From: Prostheceraeus crozeri
Lineage: Eukaryota > Platyhelminthes > Polycladida > Euryleptidae
DNA: 64,000 nucleotides
Direction of reading: 5' to 3'
NCBI GenBank assembly: GCA_907163375.1
Contig: CAJQUW010009199.1
Span: forward strand, 1-64,000
Both the position numbers and the translations under genes were made by a program. The stretch's first letter is position 1; each line of letters begins with the position of its first letter. The notes beneath the pieces are model-generated. The model saw only the letters and a program-made list of their open reading frames with translations, made no database searches and had not been told where the DNA came from. This document shows positions 59,857 through 64,000 of this stretch, piece by piece.

Positions 59857-60100
59857 ATGTTCAAAAATGTTTTGTTGTCTCCATTGCATCCCTTGAGATC
59901 AAGAACCAGTAATCATTGTGAACTTAGGCGTCCATTAACAAAAAGCGTTCGTTTTCGTGATTCTTTTAAAAAGTATTGTAAATATTTCATTCTACTCATT
60001 TATGCAAGTGTCTTATATTCCTTTGTCTTGAACTTTGTCACTTCTGCAATGTGCTCACCACCTTTCTGAGACAATAAAGAAGTTATGATTATTATTATTT
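59857..60100 (+). pseudogene. LINE 3'-end remnant
   Basis: The frame LSPLHPLRSRTSNHCELRRP, then SVRFRDSFKKYCKYF, resembles the 'LRS....L..P..kt.r..dSF' C-terminal tail of Jockey/L2-type LINE proteins. It is followed after the stop by 'caataaagaagttatg' and (att)n, a typical LINE 3' tail. Only about 70 codons survive. Confidence 0.5.
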
Positions 60101-60421
60101 TCACTTTGTTTATTGCTCAGTAAAATGATGCAGCAATTCGGAGGATGCTTTGACGGAGTAAAATAGGCTATTACAATTTTATCACTCCATAATTTTCGCA
60201 TTTTCTTCTTTGATGGAAACTCATAGAATTTTTTGTGTTGTAACACTATTGTCACTTTTATTCTTGCAATTAAGGGCGCGACACTGCGCCATGGCGGTAA
60301 TCGAGTGTTAACGGACACTAAGTAGGTGAATTTTACTTCAAAGCACATTTCAACGCCTGGCTGTAACGGCCTCTTAACCACCACCGAGTAGCCTATGATT
60401 CTATCAGCTCTCCCTAGTGAC

Positions 60422-61307
60422 CAGGGATTGTCACAAATTAATTGGCTTCAATTGATTTTCATTTAATTGGAACCAATTGATTGATTGGTTGATAAACCGA
60501 ATTCAATTAATTAATTGGCTAGAATATAGAGTTTCAATTAATTGATTGATAATTTTTTAAATTCCTATTCATTAATTGCTACATTTTCTAATTCCGATCA
60601 ATTAATTGTTATCCTAGATTACATATCTAATTTCGCCTCTGTAGTCTCTTATTTTGAAAAATTCACAATTTTAGCAAGCATTTCAGGTTGGCAAACAGCA
60701 ACAACGTTTAGATTCATGAGTAGTCATAAATTCATGTCTGTTTCAACCAGAGTAGACCACGCAGCTCTAAAATGCAGGCGAAATTTCTCTATTCAATCGT
60801 CACTGATGAAAACAGCGGAGAGAATCACGAACGCTTGTATAAACTATATGCCAAAGGCATCTCATACAGGTGTCTGTGAGAGAGAATCTAAGGAAATTAT
60901 CCGCTTGTCTGATTGGTTTGACTAATCGCAGTATTAAAACATAAAAAATGGCAAGTCCAGTTGTTATATTAGCGATGCAGCCTACTTTCATACTCAAGAA
61001 ATTTCTAAGACCAGAGATTGATATTTGCTGTGTAACAGATATAATTAAACAAATCTTGGATCAGGTAAATCAATAATTGATACTATCAAGTTACAGAAAC
61101 TGTTCCAATTTCAATTAATTGTTTGGCTTACAATCAATTTATTGGTATATTTTCCAACTTCAATTGATTAATCGGCTCACAATTCCAATTCCAATTAATC
61201 GATTGATACATTTTCCAACTTCAATTAATTAATTGGTTTATAATTCCAATTTCAATTAATTGATTTCTTTGTCCAATTAAATCGCAATCAGTTATTGACA
61301 ATCTCTG
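60422..61307. mobile_element. hAT-type MITE, large member of the 14,308 family
   Basis: The ends are CAGGGATTGTCACAAATTAA and (complement) CAGAGATTGTCAATAACTGA. The flanks are CTAGTGAC (60,414-60,421) and GTAGTGAC (61,308-61,315), an 8-bp duplication with one mismatch. Both subterminal regions are arrays of CAATTAATTG-like words (60,440-60,610 and 61,110-61,265). A 127-codon frame inside (60,542-60,925) has no transposase motif, so the element is non-autonomous. Confidence 0.85.
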
Positions 61308-61536
61308 GTAGTGACGTCATCATCAATTCTGTTTTCGCCTGCTGTGCGCAAAGGATGCTACTAGGCATAGCGACAGGTGTCCGTTTCACTCAGGAGGAGA
61401 CAGACTTAAGATTGGGACGAAGTCAAAAATTCCAACAAACTGCACCTTTAAAAACAGCACACCAAAATTTATTTTGGTATCCACCTTTCGTATGTGTTTG
61501 TTAGTGAGCAGTTCACAGTGTGGCTATGCTCATGAC

Positions 61537-61910
61537 GACCAGGCTGACCGCAGCTGAAATGTGGCACCTTCTTCGACAAATGTTGAAGATTTCGTGGAGA
61601 ACAGAGTCAGCAACCACTTGGTTCTACAGCGGGCAAATACCACGGCACAACTGCTGAGCAACATCAGAAGACGGCAGATGGAGTTCTTCAGTCACATCAT
61701 GAGGTGACAACAGGAATTTTGGTGGATGGAGAGGAAGAGGGAGACAACGTAGAACAAGCGTGACGGCGCTGGCAGAGGAGTGCAACGATTCCACGATTTC
61801 CCTGATAAGTGCAGCATCAAGAATTGAGAGGCGATGGATGTCACTTTCATGATCCCCAACGTTCCGGTGGAATATGGGACCCTTGCCGACGACGATGCTC
61901 ATGACATGTT
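61537..61910 (+). pseudogene. LINE reverse-transcriptase C-terminal remnant (RTE/Jockey-like)
   Basis: Plus strand: RLTAAEMWHLLRQMLKISWR, then in another frame LQRANTTAQLLSNIRRRQME and FFSHIMR, then GGWRGRGRQRRTSVTALAE. This is the familiar LINE tail 'AAEMW..RRML.ISW...vsN..vL.ra.....LL..IrrRQm.FFGHimR....GkR.RGRQR'. Frames change twice and stops intervene, so it is an old dead fragment. The polymerase palm is not present. Confidence 0.75.
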
Positions 61911-64000
61911 AAACTAAACTGATAGTTCAATCATCGACAGGGGAGTTTCATAATGCGATCATCTATTTGATGTTAAATAGAATTTTACACTTTTAATGAA
62001 ACTGAGTTTGGAAATGGGAGGAAAAATCGTTTCTGAACGGATTGATATTGAACCTTTATGCGGCGACTGGACAGTCCATGAATACCCGTTGTAGACAATA
62101 TACAATCAAGCCAGGGCACCTTCACTGAATAAAGATTGCAATTAGCCAAAATGATTACTGGTTGCAGCTATTGGTAGGTTCAAAAATGATGCATAAAATC
62201 TTGTAGGAAAGGAGGCCATGAGCTATATTTTTCAAAATTCATTAATCAACCTGATCTACATTTACATGTAGGCTACATATTGTGTTGCGTCATCTTTTTC
62301 GTAAGATGCATATCTTCAATGTAAATTTATCATTAACTGGTCCTTCTCGAATGATCCCTAAATATATCAAGACTGTGTGAAATAAATCATTAATTTGTCA
62401 GCAATTCCTGCATGTATGGCAACCATCCAACACCACAAAGATGTGTGCTACTCTTCGGATGTTGATGATAAGAATATGTAATTCTTAACTTTGGCTAATT
62501 TCATACAAACATGCGATTCAGTAACGGTGAAACGCATTAGAAACATAATGAGACAAATTTAATTGACAATACCTAGGTGTTTACCAAGGTGTGCCAGTTT
62601 TCTTTGATGGTGAATTAAACTATCAGGGTGACAGTTACATAACTATGATAATATCTTGCAATCTTTACACTCTGGCAGCGGTCACAAGCAAGATAATTAA
62701 ATCTACATGTACTACCTGGCTCTGATACTGATACGTGATGATTGGAAGGGGATAATGCATTCCACTTATAATATAAGAGGAGGGATGCGGAGTCCTATCA
62801 TTTTGATAGGATTTCGACTCCGACTACGGGTGGCAAGTATATACGTGTAAGTCTAGTTCTGGTAAACTGCATCATAGATCATTATAGACTTACCTGAGCC
62901 TGATTTTAGTGATCATTGCTGTATCAAATCAATCATTTTCTATGAAAGCTTATCAACTTTGCACATCATTGTCTTGATGATTTTATTGTTGTGCTTCACA
63001 CGGTTTTTCTCCAGTCTCTACCAGGCCGGAAAATCCCCCATCATTCTCCTAAAAATATGAGGACACTTTCGATTTTAATATGCAATTTGGAGGAGCCATC
63101 ACACACGATTGACGTTAGGGCAAGAGGTAATGTTCTCAAACAAACTAATATTTTACTTTTGTCTCCGATGTGACCTTTGATGCGTATGTGTGATCGAGGC
63201 TAGGAAGGCCTGTCTTCTCTACTAAATCACCGAGTGATACGACAATCCTTTTTTCACTATCACGGTTCATTCCCTCAACTATTACAAGCTTTGCCAATTG
63301 CTTTTTGATACGTGGCCTCAATACTGATCATACAGTTCAGATAAGCACAACATAAATTAATTGAGTGTTTAACTCTTAACTCTAATGTTTAAAGTCATGA
63401 ACATTATCACATGAATGCACATGCACTATTAGTGACCATCAAATTCATCTCAATACCTGCGAAAGGCACTTATAAAAGTATGAGCATGTTGTCAAATCAC
63501 TCATAGGTCTGAATACGTGAATAACAAACGCATACCAGTATTTCAAATATTCAGAAAAACAACAAATGCAAATACACATGTTTCTGACCCTCAAAGATCT
63601 AACAGTTCAAGTTCCAATGACTTTAAGGCAAAAATTGAAGCATCTGTTGCAAGGCTCTACAAGGCGTGATTGATGAAGGTTGATCCAGTAATCACCCAAT
63701 TGCTGCGTGATCAGAAAGAGTTCGCCAGGACGATAATCGCTCAAGTGAAGAATTGGAAGCATGCTAGCCTTTCCATTCAACCGTTGTTCTTTTCATCTTA
63801 AGTTTCTTGGCTTTCAAGTTCTTCTGATTTGCATGTACATTATACTCTCATCCTCAAATTCAATCATTGCAATTTTGGCTATGGTAATAGAGATGTGTAT
63901 TGGCTTCAAAATGAGAACTTATTTACTAATTTCTGCATGATAATTTGAAAGTCATGCTAAATTAAAATTTAGTCACATTTTTAATGCCACACCCTGCAGA
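61911..64000. other. no gene seen
   Basis: AT-rich. A small palindrome TCCTATCATTTTGATAGGA lies at about 62,790-62,810 within a longer 'cggagtc...gactccg' stem. No coding support to the window end. Confidence 0.45.

Noticed and set aside
60542-60925. 127-codon frame inside the hAT MITE
   Set aside because: No transposase motif; it starts in the AT-rich subterminal array.

Overview
This looks like nuclear DNA of an animal, probably a marine invertebrate; the phylum cannot be fixed from this window. The reasons are an AT-rich, gene-poor sequence, GT-AG introns, an animal-type aquaglyceroporin, and a mix of hAT, PIF/Harbinger, Crypton and LINE elements with many fold-back repeats. No rRNA, tRNA, CRISPR or bacterial-type operon was seen, and no LTR retrovirus-like element was recognised.

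Layout. 1-1,300: 3' end of a UBA-RING ubiquitin-ligase gene (minus strand) with one apparent frameshift, then a minisatellite. 2,300-7,750: repeats, including a near-perfect 0.2-kb hairpin and a deleted hAT transposon with a perfect 8-bp target duplication. 14,300-19,300: a hAT MITE directly downstream of a complete two-exon aquaglyceroporin gene (minus strand, 288 aa, 3.6-kb intron). 19,700-21,120: a tandem duplication and an 886-bp fold-back element. 24,591-24,883: a candidate 48-aa two-exon gene. 26,790-28,300: a non-autonomous TIR element and a LINE remnant.

28,400-35,730 is a dense mobile region. It holds a Crypton-type tyrosine-recombinase gene (plus strand) and a long LINE (minus strand) whose ORF1 carries a PHD finger, coiled coil and CCHC knuckle. 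The LINE's 88-bp leader recurs 6.6 kb away, where it is followed by a splice donor. 36,300-38,630: a hammerhead-ribozyme-like fold and a run of unrecognised coding-like segments. 41,700-43,750: a second LINE type and a fold-back repeat.

43,952-47,645 is an apparently complete PIF/Harbinger transposon with TAA target duplications, 27-bp inverted ends, a spliced DDE transposase and a convergent spliced MADF/BESS DNA-binding protein. In this superfamily the two proteins act together: the nuclease cuts, and the Myb/MADF-type partner helps it reach DNA ends and the nucleus. It interrupts one arm of an older inverted repeat whose other arm survives uninterrupted.

49,144-49,854: the last three exons of an unknown host gene (minus strand). 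52,000-64,000: mostly non-coding, with dispersed repeats, an inverted-repeat unit around a GIY-YIG fragment, two LINE tails and a second, larger hAT MITE of the same family as the one beside the aquaporin gene.

All identifications are from reading translated sequence, splice sites and repeat ends by eye; no database search was possible.
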